NCBI RefSeq assembly: GCF_041583835.1
Contig: NZ_JBFHFC010000008.1
Location: 30,357 to 94,356, forward strand
DNA from: Thiomicrorhabdus sp041583835
GTDB taxonomy: Bacteria; Pseudomonadota; Gammaproteobacteria; Thiomicrospirales; Thiomicrospiraceae
Direction of reading: 5' to 3'
Length of the DNA: 64,000 nt
Shown here: positions 7,257-15,441 of the stretch, piece after piece
Numbering within the stretch: position 1 is the stretch's first letter
How the letters are laid out: every line of letters begins with the position of its first letter
Notes under the pieces: generated by a model
Seen by the model: only the letters and a program-made list of their open reading frames with translations
Databases searched by the model: none
Told to the model about the DNA's origin: nothing
Position numbers and translations under genes: made by a program

Positions 7257-8729
7257 ATGTCAACAGAAGAACAAGTTAAGCATCAGGAAAGAAGACATAC
7301 AGGCTCCGTACTTGATGAGATGGATACCAGTAACAAAAACCTACAAAATATTGGTGTAGAGTTGTTGCCGGTACATACCGGCGGTACGGTGCATGCAAAG
7401 CGTATTGCGGGTAAGTTCCGTTCGTTTAAATGGTGGGCGGCGTCCTTTTGGATTATCTTGTTTGTCGGTCCTTATTTGAGATGGGACGGACATCAAGCTA
7501 TTTTGTTCGACCTGCCGAACCGACAGTTCCATATTTTCGGTTTGACGATTCTTCCGCAGGATATTTGGATTCTTGCAATGATCCTGCTGTTTTTTGCTCT
7601 ATTACTCGCTGCAACAACGGCGATTGCCGGTCGTATGTGGTGTGGATACTTCTGCTTCCATACCGTCTGGACGGACGTGTTTACATGGATCGAAGAAAAA
7701 TTCGAAGGCCAGCCAAACAAACGTATCAAGTTGGAAGAGCAGCCTTTAAATTTTGATAAGTTGAAGATCAAAGTGCCGAAACATTTGATTTGGTTGTTCA
7801 TTGGTTTGGCGACTTCATTCAGTTTCGTAGCGTACTTTGTCGATGCTTTGGATTTATGGTCACGTCTATTTTCGTTTGAATGGGGCGTTACCGAAACGAC
7901 GGTCATTATTGTATTAGGTTTAGCGACGTACTTCTTTGCCGGAATTCTGCGTGAGCAGGTTTGTATCGGCTTCTGTCCATATGCTCGTATTCAGGGTGCG
8001 ATGTACGATACGGAAACCGTTGTACCGACGTACGATAACGAACGTGGGGAACCTCGTGGACGTATGAAGCGTACTAAGCCTGGCGAAGAAGCCCCTCAGC
8101 TTGGTGACTGTATCGACTGTAACCTTTGTGTAGCGGTTTGTCCTACCGGAGTAGACATTCGCTTAGGTCAGCAATTCGGCTGTATTACGTGCGGTTTATG
8201 TATTGATGCATGCGATTCGGTCATGGAAAAGATCAAGAAGCCGAAGGGCTTGATCCGCTATGCGTCGCTTTCGGAATTTGGTGGAAAGGAACTGCCTGCA
8301 GTGTGGAAACGTCCGAGAGTTGTCGTCTATAGTTCTATTATGCTATTTGCAGCCGCAATGATTCTTTGGGGATTGCTGACCATGTCGCCAATCGATGTAA
8401 AGGCACTGCATGAAAGAGCGCCGCTATTTGTCCAAATGAGTGACGGAAATATCCAGAATAAATGGACAATGAAGGTCGTTAACAAAGGCAATATGCCGAT
8501 GGCCGCCAAAATTACGGTTGAAGGCCCAGAAGGATTGGATTATTCGCTAGATAAACAAATTATCGATATTCTGCCTGGAAACGTCGGGTCAACGGCTTTG
8601 TTTGTGCGTATTCCTAGAAAACAATTGGAAGGCGTGAACACTCCGATTGTGATTCGAGTGATCGATGAAAATAATCCGACCAGTGAGTCAACCTATGAAA
8701 CTACTTTCATCGGACCTCAGAAACGTTGA
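7257..8729 (+). CDS. ccoG: cbb3 oxidase accessory iron-sulfur protein CcoG
   Basis: CcoG (FixG/RdxA) is a membrane ferredoxin-like protein involved in cbb3 assembly, thought to reduce Cu(II) for CcoI. The 490-residue protein has several membrane spans (residues about 55-250), conserved CGYFCFHTVWTD and CIGFCPYARIQ, and two ferredoxin cysteine clusters: C285, C288, C291, C295 and C309, C312, C315, C319. A C-terminal FixG immunoglobulin-like domain follows the last span. I chose the ATG at 7257, preceded by AAGGA, over an in-frame TTG 21 bp upstream. It is followed by a terminator-like hairpin before ccoH. Confidence 0.96.
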   Translation: MSTEEQVKHQERRHTGSVLDEMDTSNKNLQNIGVELLPVHTGGTVHAKRIAGKFRSFKWWAASFWIILFVGPYLRWDGHQAILFDLPNRQFHIFGLTILPQDIWILAMILLFFALLLAATTAIAGRMWCGYFCFHTVWTDVFTWIEEKFEGQPNKRIKLEEQPLNFDKLKIKVPKHLIWLFIGLATSFSFVAYFVDALDLWSRLFSFEWGVTETTVIIVLGLATYFFAGILREQVCIGFCPYARIQGAMYDTETVVPTYDNERGEPRGRMKRTKPGEEAPQLGDCIDCNLCVAVCPTGVDIRLGQQFGCITCGLCIDACDSVMEKIKKPKGLIRYASLSEFGGKELPAVWKRPRVVVYSSIMLFAAAMILWGLLTMSPIDVKALHERAPLFVQMSDGNIQNKWTMKVVNKGNMPMAAKITVEGPEGLDYSLDKQIIDILPGNVGSTALFVRIPRKQLEGVNTPIVIRVIDENNPTSESTYETTFIGPQKR

Positions 8730-8786
8730 TATGGTTATCAGTCATACTGTCTCAATGATGACTTAATTAAAATTTGATTGATACTG

Positions 8787-8818
8787 TATAATAAAAAGCC
8801 CTTTATCAGGGCTTTTTT
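8787..8818 (+). terminator. Terminator between ccoG and ccoH, overlapped by a -10 element
   Basis: AAAAAGCCCT (8794-8803) pairs with AGGGCTTTTT (8809-8818) around TTATC, a strong intrinsic terminator. A TATAAT hexamer at 8787-8792 directly precedes it, so a promoter for ccoHIS could overlap; no convincing -35 is present (TTAATT at 8763 is the best). Confidence 0.7.
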
Positions 8819-8837
8819 ATTTTCAGGAGAAGAGTAA

Positions 8838-9359
8838 ATGTCGCAAGCTAAACAAGACACGCGCGATTGGAGTGTTGCGTGGAAAAATCCTTTTGTTGTT
8901 GCATGGTTTGTGATCTTGACGATCGTTCTGGCTGTGAATTTCTTTATGGTAAGTATGGCAATCATAACGAACCCCGGTTTGGTTGTTGACGACTTCTATG
9001 AAAAAGGTAAAAACATGGAAGCGGTGCTGATTAACCGTAAACGCATGGAAGATATGGGTTGGCAGTTAAATGTCGATTTACCCCTGCTGAAGGAAGGTAA
9101 AGACGAAACTGTTAAGTTGACCGTCCTTGATAAAGAAAATAAGCCGTTTGATGTCGATTCCGCCGTACTCTATTATTATCGTCCGTCTGACAAGAATATG
9201 GATGGTGAAGTACCATTGGTTTCAACGGGAGTAACGGGCCAATACGAAGCGAAATTCCACTTACCGCTCAAAGGAAAATGGGATTTGTTAATGGAGGTCC
9301 ATAAAGGCGATCTTCACTACAATATCGGGCGTTCGATCATGGTTCAGGATCCAGAGTAG
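8838..9359 (+). CDS. ccoH: cbb3 oxidase assembly protein CcoH
   Basis: CcoH (FixH) is a single-span inner-membrane protein needed for maturation or stability of cbb3. The 173-residue protein has a cytoplasmic start, one membrane span (about 21-42, VVAWFVILTIVLAVNFFMV), the family motif NPGLVVDDFYEKGKNME just after the span, and a periplasmic beta-rich domain. AGGAG precedes the ATG. It is followed 4 bp later by ccoI, forming ccoHIS. Confidence 0.93.
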   Translation: MSQAKQDTRDWSVAWKNPFVVAWFVILTIVLAVNFFMVSMAIITNPGLVVDDFYEKGKNMEAVLINRKRMEDMGWQLNVDLPLLKEGKDETVKLTVLDKENKPFDVDSAVLYYYRPSDKNMDGEVPLVSTGVTGQYEAKFHLPLKGKWDLLMEVHKGDLHYNIGRSIMVQDPE

Positions 9360-9363
9360 TTAA

Positions 9364-11847
9364 ATGACGACGGCGTGTTTCCATTGTGGTCAGGCAATTC
9401 CCGAGGGCGATATCGTTCTAAAGCCAATTCAGGGGCAGGAACGTGCCTTTTGTTGTCACGGTTGTGCTTCGGTTTGCGAAGTCATTTATGACGCGGGCAT
9501 GGAGAGTTTTTATCAGCGGACGCCGGATGGCGATTTGCTGGCTCCGCCGCCTCCGCCGAATAAAGATATTGAATTTTATGATTACGATGAAGTTCAATCG
9601 CAATATGTCGGTGATCTCGGTGACCGTCGAGAAATAACCTTGATGTCGGAAGCGATTCATTGCGCGGCGTGCGTTTGGTTGATCGAACACACTATGGCTA
9701 AAATGGACGGCGTTCTACTCGCCTCCGTCAATTTCACCAACAAACAAATCAAAGTGCGTTGGGATAACAGCAAAATCAAACTTTCCGATATCATCAAAAA
9801 ACTCAATAGCATCGGTTACGATGCCACGCCTTACGATCCTTCCGCAAGCGAACAAGCTTATCGAAAAGCGAATCGCGACTTGTTATATCGCCTGGGATTT
9901 GCCGGATTCGCAATGATGAACGTCATGTGGTTTTCGGTCGCATTGTATACCGGGGCTGCGGATGATCAGGAATTCCGAAACTATTTCCACTGGATTGAAT
10001 TTTTCATCGCCTCGATTACTTTGGGCTATTCCGGACAGCCGTTCCTTAAAGGTGCCTGGACGTCCTTAAAAGCAAGAACGGTCGGTATGGACCTCTCGAT
10101 CAGTTTGGGGATGTTGGCAACCTATACCTATTCCTTCTGGGTAACCATTCATCCTGAACGTGTCGGCGAAGTGTATTTCGATACCTTGATCGATTTTATG
10201 TTCCTGTTGTTGATTGGGCGATATTTGGAAGCGATCTCCAAAAACAAGGCGTTGGACGCCTCTCGTCGTTTAATGGATTTGCAGCCTAAAGTTGCACGTT
10301 TACTGGAACAAGGCGAAACCAAGGTCGTTCCGGTGAGAACACTGGTTAAAGGCAACCAAATTCTGGTTAAACCGGGCGATCAGTTTCCGGTAGACGGCCA
10401 TATCGTCGAAGGCCAGAGCATGGTCAACGAATCGATGCTCAGCGGCGAATCCAGAGAAATCAGCAAAAGTGTCGGGGATATGGTTTCAGCCGGTACTATC
10501 AATATCGACGGAACACTGACGGTCTCCGTAGATGCAATTTTACAGAACACACAGCTGGGTCGGATTATGCATATGGTTGAAGAAGCGCAAGGTTCAAAAG
10601 CGCCGATTCAATGTACTGCGGATAAGATCATGCCGTGGTTTGTCAGCACCACGATTACGCTGGCGGTCATGAGTTTTGTTTACTGGTTCTTCAATGCCGG
10701 AATCGAGTTTGCCATCATGACCGGAACGGCCGTATTAATCATCACGTGTCCGTGCGCGTTCGGTTTGGCGACGCCGATGGCGATTGCGGTTGCATCGGGG
10801 GTCTCGGCGCGTAATGGAATCTTGGTTAAAAACGGAGCGGTGTTGGAAACCTTGCACACGATCGAACATTTCGTTTTCGACAAAACCGGTACCTTGACGA
10901 AAGGACAGATGAAGCTAATCGACAGCGAATTGGTTGACGGTATCGATGAAAGTCAATTGATGCGCGAAGTGGCCTCGATCGAATACAAATCCGAGCACAG
11001 CCTTGCCATCGCGATTACCGAAGCGGTAAAAGCCAAATACCAGTTCAATAATGCGGATTGGTCGGACGTTCAGGGATTCAAAGCTTATCCGGGTAAAGGC
11101 GTACAAGGGCAAGTATCCGGCGAAGACTATTTGGTCGGTACAGCCAAGTGGTTGCAGAGTTTGAATGTTTCTATTCCAGAGACCTTACTGGAAAAAGCCG
11201 ATAAGCGAGCGCAGATGGCGCAAACGGCCATTTGGATTGCTAAACAAGGTCAAGCCCAAGGGGTCCTGTTTTTAGAGGATGAAATTCGTCCTGAAGCGTT
11301 GGATTTGATCGAACGCCTTAAAGCAAAAGGAAAGCTGGTGACTCTACTGAGTGGAGACCAAGAAATCGTAGCGCAAAGAGTGGCTGAAAAGTTAGGCGGT
11401 ATGAATGTAATTGCCGAAGTGCTTCCTGAAGATAAAAACCAAGTGATTCGCGATCTGCAAGCCAAAGGTCAACAGGTGGCGATGATCGGCGACGGCGTTA
11501 ACGATGCCCCGGCATTGGTGCGTGCAAATGTCGGTATCGCTCTTGGGTCGGGAACGGATGTCTCTATGGACAGCGCCGATATCGTTTTAATCAATAACGA
11601 TATCCTATCTGTGAATACGGCGTTGGAATTATCCGAACGAACGCTTAAAACCATTAAACAGAATATCGCCAGTTCGATCACTTATAACCTGATTATGGTG
11701 CCGTTGGCGATGAGTGGGGTTCTAACACCGTTGATCGCTGCGATTACGATGCCGTTGAGCAGTTTGGTCGTTATTGGTAATGCTGCAAGAATTCGCGGTT
11801 TTTTTAGTCCGAGAGCAATCGCCAAAAGAAAACGAGGAGGTCAATAA
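9364..11847 (+). CDS. ccoI: Copper-transporting P-type ATPase CcoI
   Basis: CcoI (FixI, CtpA/CopA2-type) exports copper towards cbb3 assembly. Domains in order: an N-terminal Cys-rich domain with CFHCGQ and FCCHGCASVC, a heavy-metal-associated domain with CAAC (C100, C103), eight predicted membrane spans, the TGES-like actuator loop LSGES, the intramembrane CPC (C462, C464 in TCPCAFG), the phosphorylated Asp506 in DKTGTLT, and GDGVND near the C-terminus. Length 827 fits CcoI. Its stop and the ccoS start share a base (TAATG). Confidence 0.97.
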   Translation: MTTACFHCGQAIPEGDIVLKPIQGQERAFCCHGCASVCEVIYDAGMESFYQRTPDGDLLAPPPPPNKDIEFYDYDEVQSQYVGDLGDRREITLMSEAIHCAACVWLIEHTMAKMDGVLLASVNFTNKQIKVRWDNSKIKLSDIIKKLNSIGYDATPYDPSASEQAYRKANRDLLYRLGFAGFAMMNVMWFSVALYTGAADDQEFRNYFHWIEFFIASITLGYSGQPFLKGAWTSLKARTVGMDLSISLGMLATYTYSFWVTIHPERVGEVYFDTLIDFMFLLLIGRYLEAISKNKALDASRRLMDLQPKVARLLEQGETKVVPVRTLVKGNQILVKPGDQFPVDGHIVEGQSMVNESMLSGESREISKSVGDMVSAGTINIDGTLTVSVDAILQNTQLGRIMHMVEEAQGSKAPIQCTADKIMPWFVSTTITLAVMSFVYWFFNAGIEFAIMTGTAVLIITCPCAFGLATPMAIAVASGVSARNGILVKNGAVLETLHTIEHFVFDKTGTLTKGQMKLIDSELVDGIDESQLMREVASIEYKSEHSLAIAITEAVKAKYQFNNADWSDVQGFKAYPGKGVQGQVSGEDYLVGTAKWLQSLNVSIPETLLEKADKRAQMAQTAIWIAKQGQAQGVLFLEDEIRPEALDLIERLKAKGKLVTLLSGDQEIVAQRVAEKLGGMNVIAEVLPEDKNQVIRDLQAKGQQVAMIGDGVNDAPALVRANVGIALGSGTDVSMDSADIVLINNDILSVNTALELSERTLKTIKQNIASSITYNLIMVPLAMSGVLTPLIAAITMPLSSLVVIGNAARIRGFFSPRAIAKRKRGGQ

Positions 11848-12107
11848 TGGATGTCGTGTATGGTTTGATCCCGATGATGTTGATATTCGGTTTTCTTGTG
11901 GTCGTGGTCTTTATCTGGATGGCTAAAACCGGCCATTTTGACGATCTGGACGGTGCCGCCAACCGCATTTTCATGGACGATGATTATCCGGAAGAACGTC
12001 CGGTCAAGCAAGAGACTGAAGTCGAAACTCAGACGAAAGAAGCGGGTGAGAATGCGGATGTGAATGTGGATAAAGAAACGGCTGTAAAAACCGAAAAAAC
12101 CGACTGA
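11847..12107 (+). CDS. ccoS: cbb3 oxidase maturation protein CcoS
   Basis: CcoS is a small membrane protein needed for insertion of haem b and copper into CcoN. This 86-residue protein has one N-terminal span (about 5-26), then the conserved GHFDDLDGAANRIFMDDD segment and an acidic, low-complexity tail rich in Glu, Lys and Thr that is longer than usual. It overlaps ccoI by one base and is followed by an intrinsic terminator, closing the ccoHIS unit. Confidence 0.93.
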   Translation: MDVVYGLIPMMLIFGFLVVVVFIWMAKTGHFDDLDGAANRIFMDDDYPEERPVKQETEVETQTKEAGENADVNVDKETAVKTEKTD

Positions 12108-12204
12108 TATCTAAAGACTTAGCGGACGTTAAATACCGGTGGATATAAACGGCTTCATGCATGGATAAGCGCGTTCCGTTCGGTTTTATTGGTGTGCCGT
12201 AAAT

Positions 12205-12246
12205 AAAAAAGCCCTGAATGGTTCTAGATCATTCAGGGCTTTTTTT
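12205..12246. terminator. Bidirectional terminator between ccoS and the leftward operon
   Basis: AAAAAAGCCCTGAATG (12205-12220) pairs with CATTCAGGGCTTTTTT (12230-12246), with A and T runs on both sides, so it can stop ccoHIS and the convergent minus-strand operon. Confidence 0.9.
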
Positions 12247-12273
12247 ATGCCGTGTAGCCAGTGCTAAAGCCAT

Positions 12274-12921
12274 CTATGGTTGGCTATATTGCAATGCCTC
12301 CGGGCCTTCGGGATCGATAATCAACTCCAAGCCCATACGGTCAAAGAACCAGTGATCCAGCTTGTCGGATTGAGTTTCTTTGCGATCAGGTTCTCCGAAG
12401 CGTAAGTCGATAGCGCGCTGATCCAAGTCCTTTCTAGGAATCAAAGTCACGCTGGAGATGATTTTATCCAGAAAATCCAAATTGTCTTGAGACGACAATT
12501 TAATCTCTTTCGCGCCGGAGGTCGTCGGGCTGATTTTAGTTCCGCGGTTATAAACTTCTTCAAGCTCTTCCGGCGAAACCTTTAATTTAACCGCAATCGC
12601 CGCTTTGATTGAGCCGATATAAATCACCGGAAAGTAAGCTTCCGCCGATTTGTTTCCACCGTCATGATCGGTAAATAGGCGAATCTCGACATCCTTGCCA
12701 TAGATGTCCATAGCTTGACGTAGTGTGGTTTGATTCAAGGTAATTCCCAAGGCATGTAATTGGCCTTGTTGATCAAACTGGGCATTCCACGGAAGACGTT
12801 CTTCTACGACTTCCGAGCGCTCCGGTTGGAGGACTAAAAATACGCCATAAAGCAGCACTGCGCCGATTAGAACGATAAGGAAAGGTGGAATTTCACGCTT
12901 TTTGGTTTCGGTTTGACTCAT
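12274..12921 (-). CDS. Membrane-anchored protein of unknown function
   Basis: Not recognised. The 215-residue protein has a short charged N-terminus (MSQTETKKREIPP), one membrane anchor (about 13-32, FLIVLIGAVLLYGVFLVLQP), and a soluble, mixed-charge domain with no cysteine and no clear motif; it is probably periplasmic. Its start overlaps the preceding membrane-protein gene by 4 bp, so the two are co-translated and may interact. It is the last gene of the pip-dtd-Hpt operon, before a terminator. Confidence 0.8.
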   Translation of the reverse strand: MSQTETKKREIPPFLIVLIGAVLLYGVFLVLQPERSEVVEERLPWNAQFDQQGQLHALGITLNQTTLRQAMDIYGKDVEIRLFTDHDGGNKSAEAYFPVIYIGSIKAAIAVKLKVSPEELEEVYNRGTKISPTTSGAKEIKLSSQDNLDFLDKIISSVTLIPRKDLDQRAIDLRFGEPDRKETQSDKLDHWFFDRMGLELIIDPEGPEALQYSQP

Positions 12922-13520
12922 TTTTCTGACTGTTCCGTCTTTTGGGTTGGTGTGTGTTTGACTTCATCGTCACCTTCACCCAGTTCGGCACTGGAGTTGG
13001 CGTCGCGAGGTAAAAACTTTTCAATAGCTGGGTTCGAGATACCGTTACCGGCATCATAAACCGAGATACCCGTTTGCATGAATGTGATCAGAACGGCGAC
13101 AAAAATCACGACGGCCGAAAAGCGGATGGTGATGATTTCACCTAAGTTGGTCTGTCCGCCTTCGGTCGAGAAATCGTTCATCGAGAAACCGCCCGGGAAA
13201 ATCATGTCAATCAAGGTATAGACGGCAACCATGGCGATCGCAATTGCATAACTGATTAGAAGAATGCGTCCACGGCGCCAAGCCATGATCCAGTGCGAAG
13301 CGACGAACCAGGTGTCGGTCGCGATCACTTTTTTCGTTTTAACGTAAAGGAAGGCGATCACCAGGCTTGAGATAACAGGAACCAATAACAAAGCGATGGT
13401 ATCGCCGATTTCCAATACAATCATCGAGATGAAAAGGTGGGTAATGATGATATTGATGTTAAAGATGTGATGCGGTGTCTTGGCGCGTCTTTTTTCGTCT
13501 TCTGTAACTTGATAGTGCAT
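12918..13520 (-). CDS. Multi-span membrane protein of unknown function
   Basis: Not recognised. The 200-residue protein has about four hydrophobic segments (near residues 22-40, 42-60, 88-110 and 133-155) and a hydrophilic acidic C-terminal tail ending HTPTQKTEQSEK. There is no transporter motif I know. It lies 13 bp after a stand-alone Hpt gene and overlaps the next membrane-anchored gene by 4 bp. The tight packing suggests the three make a functional group, possibly a phosphorelay with membrane partners, which is inference only. Confidence 0.8.
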   Translation of the reverse strand: MHYQVTEDEKRRAKTPHHIFNINIIITHLFISMIVLEIGDTIALLLVPVISSLVIAFLYVKTKKVIATDTWFVASHWIMAWRRGRILLISYAIAIAMVAVYTLIDMIFPGGFSMNDFSTEGGQTNLGEIITIRFSAVVIFVAVLITFMQTGISVYDAGNGISNPAIEKFLPRDANSSAELGEGDDEVKHTPTQKTEQSEK

Positions 13521-13533
13521 GGTGAGCTCTTAC

Positions 13534-13908
13534 CTATGTATTAAGCGAATTAAGATAATTCTTGAGAGTGTGTATTATCGCTGAATTTTCCGTTTGAATC
13601 ATTGAAAGAACTTTGGGGATTTCATTAATATCTTTTGTCTGGTTGAGCAACTCTTCCAGTTGCACGCAAAGTTGTGGCAGGTTGGTCGCACCGATGCTGG
13701 AAGCGCTTCCTTTGAGTTTATGACAGACTGAAGCCATGTGGATGTAATCTCTTCGCTCCTGGGCGTTTAGGAGTTCGTCGACATTGATTGAGCTGGTGTC
13801 GATATAGGTATTCAAGACTAAGGGCAGTTGCTCGCCGATAAGCGTGTTCAGTTCATCAAGGCGTTCTTGGGAAACGACATCGTGTGAAGAAGATTGGGAT
13901 GCCTGCAT
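13534..13908 (-). CDS. Stand-alone histidine phosphotransfer (Hpt) protein
   Basis: Hpt domains relay phosphate between response-regulator receivers. The 124-residue protein has the signature HKLKGSASSIGA with the phosphorylatable His63, followed by the usual helical L..L..LE pattern. I start it at the ATG at 13908, preceded by AGGAA; an upstream in-frame ATG would run into the end of dtd. It sits 13 bp after dtd and 13 bp before a multi-span membrane protein. No histidine kinase or hybrid kinase is adjacent, so the partner is unknown. Confidence 0.85.
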   Translation of the reverse strand: MQASQSSSHDVVSQERLDELNTLIGEQLPLVLNTYIDTSSINVDELLNAQERRDYIHMASVCHKLKGSASSIGATNLPQLCVQLEELLNQTKDINEIPKVLSMIQTENSAIIHTLKNYLNSLNT

Positions 13909-13921
13909 AAAATTCCTATGG

Positions 13922-14359
13922 TTAGACTTCAAGCCAAAAAGTAACCGGGCCGTCATTGGTTAAAGTGACTTGCATGTCTGCGCCGAAGCGTCCGGTCTGT
14001 GGAGTATTGTATTGGTTGGCGACTTCGGCTACAAACTCTTCAAACAGCTTTTCGGCAATTTGAGGTGGTGCGCTGCTGCTGAAACTGGGTCTTAAGCCTT
14101 TTTGGGTATCGGCCGCCAGGGTGAACTGAGGGACCAGTAAAATTTCGCCGTTGGTTTGCTGAACATTAAGGTTCATCTTATCGTCGGCGTCCGAAAATAA
14201 GCGGTAATGCAGCAATTTATGAGTCATTTTTTTGATTTTGGTTGAATCGTCGCCGGGTTGGAAGCCGGTCAGCACGACCATTCCTACTCCGATTTGTCCG
14301 ACGGTTTCGCCGGCCACTTCGACTTTACCGTGGGAGGCTCTCTGAATTAAACAGATCAC
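13922..14359 (-). CDS. dtd: D-aminoacyl-tRNA deacylase
   Basis: Dtd removes D-amino acids wrongly attached to tRNA. The 145-residue protein has the family start MICLIQRASHGKVEV, the catalytic SQFTLAADTQKGLRPSF loop (threonine nucleophile) and the C-terminal NDGPVTFWLEV with the cross-subunit Gly-Pro motif. Length is exactly typical. It overlaps the end of the peptidase gene by 4 bp and leads into the Hpt gene. Confidence 0.97.
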   Translation of the reverse strand: MICLIQRASHGKVEVAGETVGQIGVGMVVLTGFQPGDDSTKIKKMTHKLLHYRLFSDADDKMNLNVQQTNGEILLVPQFTLAADTQKGLRPSFSSSAPPQIAEKLFEEFVAEVANQYNTPQTGRFGADMQVTLTNDGPVTFWLEV

Positions 14360-15321
14360 AATTGGGCTCCGATCGAAATGAAGTCGTCGGTCGCTTCAAC
14401 CAGTGCCTGGGTGATTTCAGGTTCATACGCCGAATGTCCGGCATGGTTGCAAATCACCAGTTTGGCGTCGGGAAGACCATCCGCCAGTTCCATCGCCTGA
14501 TTGATCGGGCAAACCATGTCATAGCGGCCTTGAACGATGGTGATCGGCAAGTGTTTGATCACGTCCAGATTTTTGATGATCTGGTTATCTTCAATAAACG
14601 CCTGGTGTTGGAAATAATGGCATTCGATCCGCGCCATCGCCAAAGCATGAAACGGGTCGCCGAAGTGGTTGACCAGTTCCGGGTCGGTTTGCAGGGTAGA
14701 GGTACGTCCTTCCCATACGGACCAGGCTTCGGCCGCGCGCATACGGGCAATTTCGTCTTCGCTGGTTAAGATTTCATGGTAAGCGTGAATCATATTGTCG
14801 CGTTTGTGTTCCGGAATCGGCGCAATATAGTCTCGCCAGTATTCGGGATAAAAACGATCCGCCCCTTTTTGGTAGAACCAATTAACGTCTTCCCGACGAC
14901 ACAGGAAAATGCCTCTTAAAATCAGTCCCAAGGATCTTTCCGGATAAGTCTGCGCATACAGCAGGGCAAGAGTCGAACCCCAAGAACCGCCGAACAGCAC
15001 CCATTTGTCGATTCCCAAGTGGCGGCGAATCTTTTCAATGTCTTCGATCAGGTGAGCGGTCGTATTGTTAGTCAGGCATGCGTGTGGGCGCGAGCGGCCG
15101 CATCCGCGCTGGTCGAACAGGACAATCCGGTATTCGTTCGGATTGAAGAATTGGCGATGAGTCGGTGAATAACCGCCGCCGGGACCACCGTGAAGAAACA
15201 GAATCGGGATGCCATCAGGATTGCCGCATTCTTCAACATGTAACGTATGTTGATGATCCACTTGCAAGCTATGTTGTGCGTAAGGTTCGGTGGGCGGGTA
15301 AAGAGGGTCGTGATGCATCAT
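14356..15321 (-). CDS. pip: Prolyl iminopeptidase
   Basis: This serine peptidase removes N-terminal proline from peptides. The 321-residue alpha/beta-hydrolase shows the oxyanion loop LHGGPGGG, the nucleophile elbow GGSWGSTLAL, RGIFLCRREDVNWFYQ (a hallmark of the S33 prolyl iminopeptidase family), the acid in VQGRYDMVCP and the catalytic histidine in CNHAGHSAYEP. It is first in the leftward operon with dtd and Hpt, about 120 bp downstream of typA and separated from it by a terminator. Confidence 0.96.
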   Translation of the reverse strand: MMHHDPLYPPTEPYAQHSLQVDHQHTLHVEECGNPDGIPILFLHGGPGGGYSPTHRQFFNPNEYRIVLFDQRGCGRSRPHACLTNNTTAHLIEDIEKIRRHLGIDKWVLFGGSWGSTLALLYAQTYPERSLGLILRGIFLCRREDVNWFYQKGADRFYPEYWRDYIAPIPEHKRDNMIHAYHEILTSEDEIARMRAAEAWSVWEGRTSTLQTDPELVNHFGDPFHALAMARIECHYFQHQAFIEDNQIIKNLDVIKHLPITIVQGRYDMVCPINQAMELADGLPDAKLVICNHAGHSAYEPEITQALVEATDDFISIGAQL

Positions 15322-15391
15322 TGCTGTAAGCCTTCCTTTTCAATCCAAAAGTCTGCCTTACAGTTTACCGAACATCCCGAATTTTGGATAT

Positions 15392-15418
15392 AAAAAAACC
15401 GGCTGAGAAGCCGGTTTT
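15392..15418 (-). terminator. Intrinsic terminator of typA
   Basis: AAAACCGGCT (15395-15404) and AGCCGGTTTT (15409-15418) around GAGA. Read on the minus strand the stem is followed by a T run, so it ends the typA transcript. Confidence 0.85.
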
Positions 15419-15441
15419 AAATGCGATCGTCGAATGGCGGA

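Noticed and set aside
14242..14769. Arg-rich plus-strand frame across dtd and pip
   Set aside because: Antisense to two conserved genes; Arg-rich composition is typical of a shadow frame.
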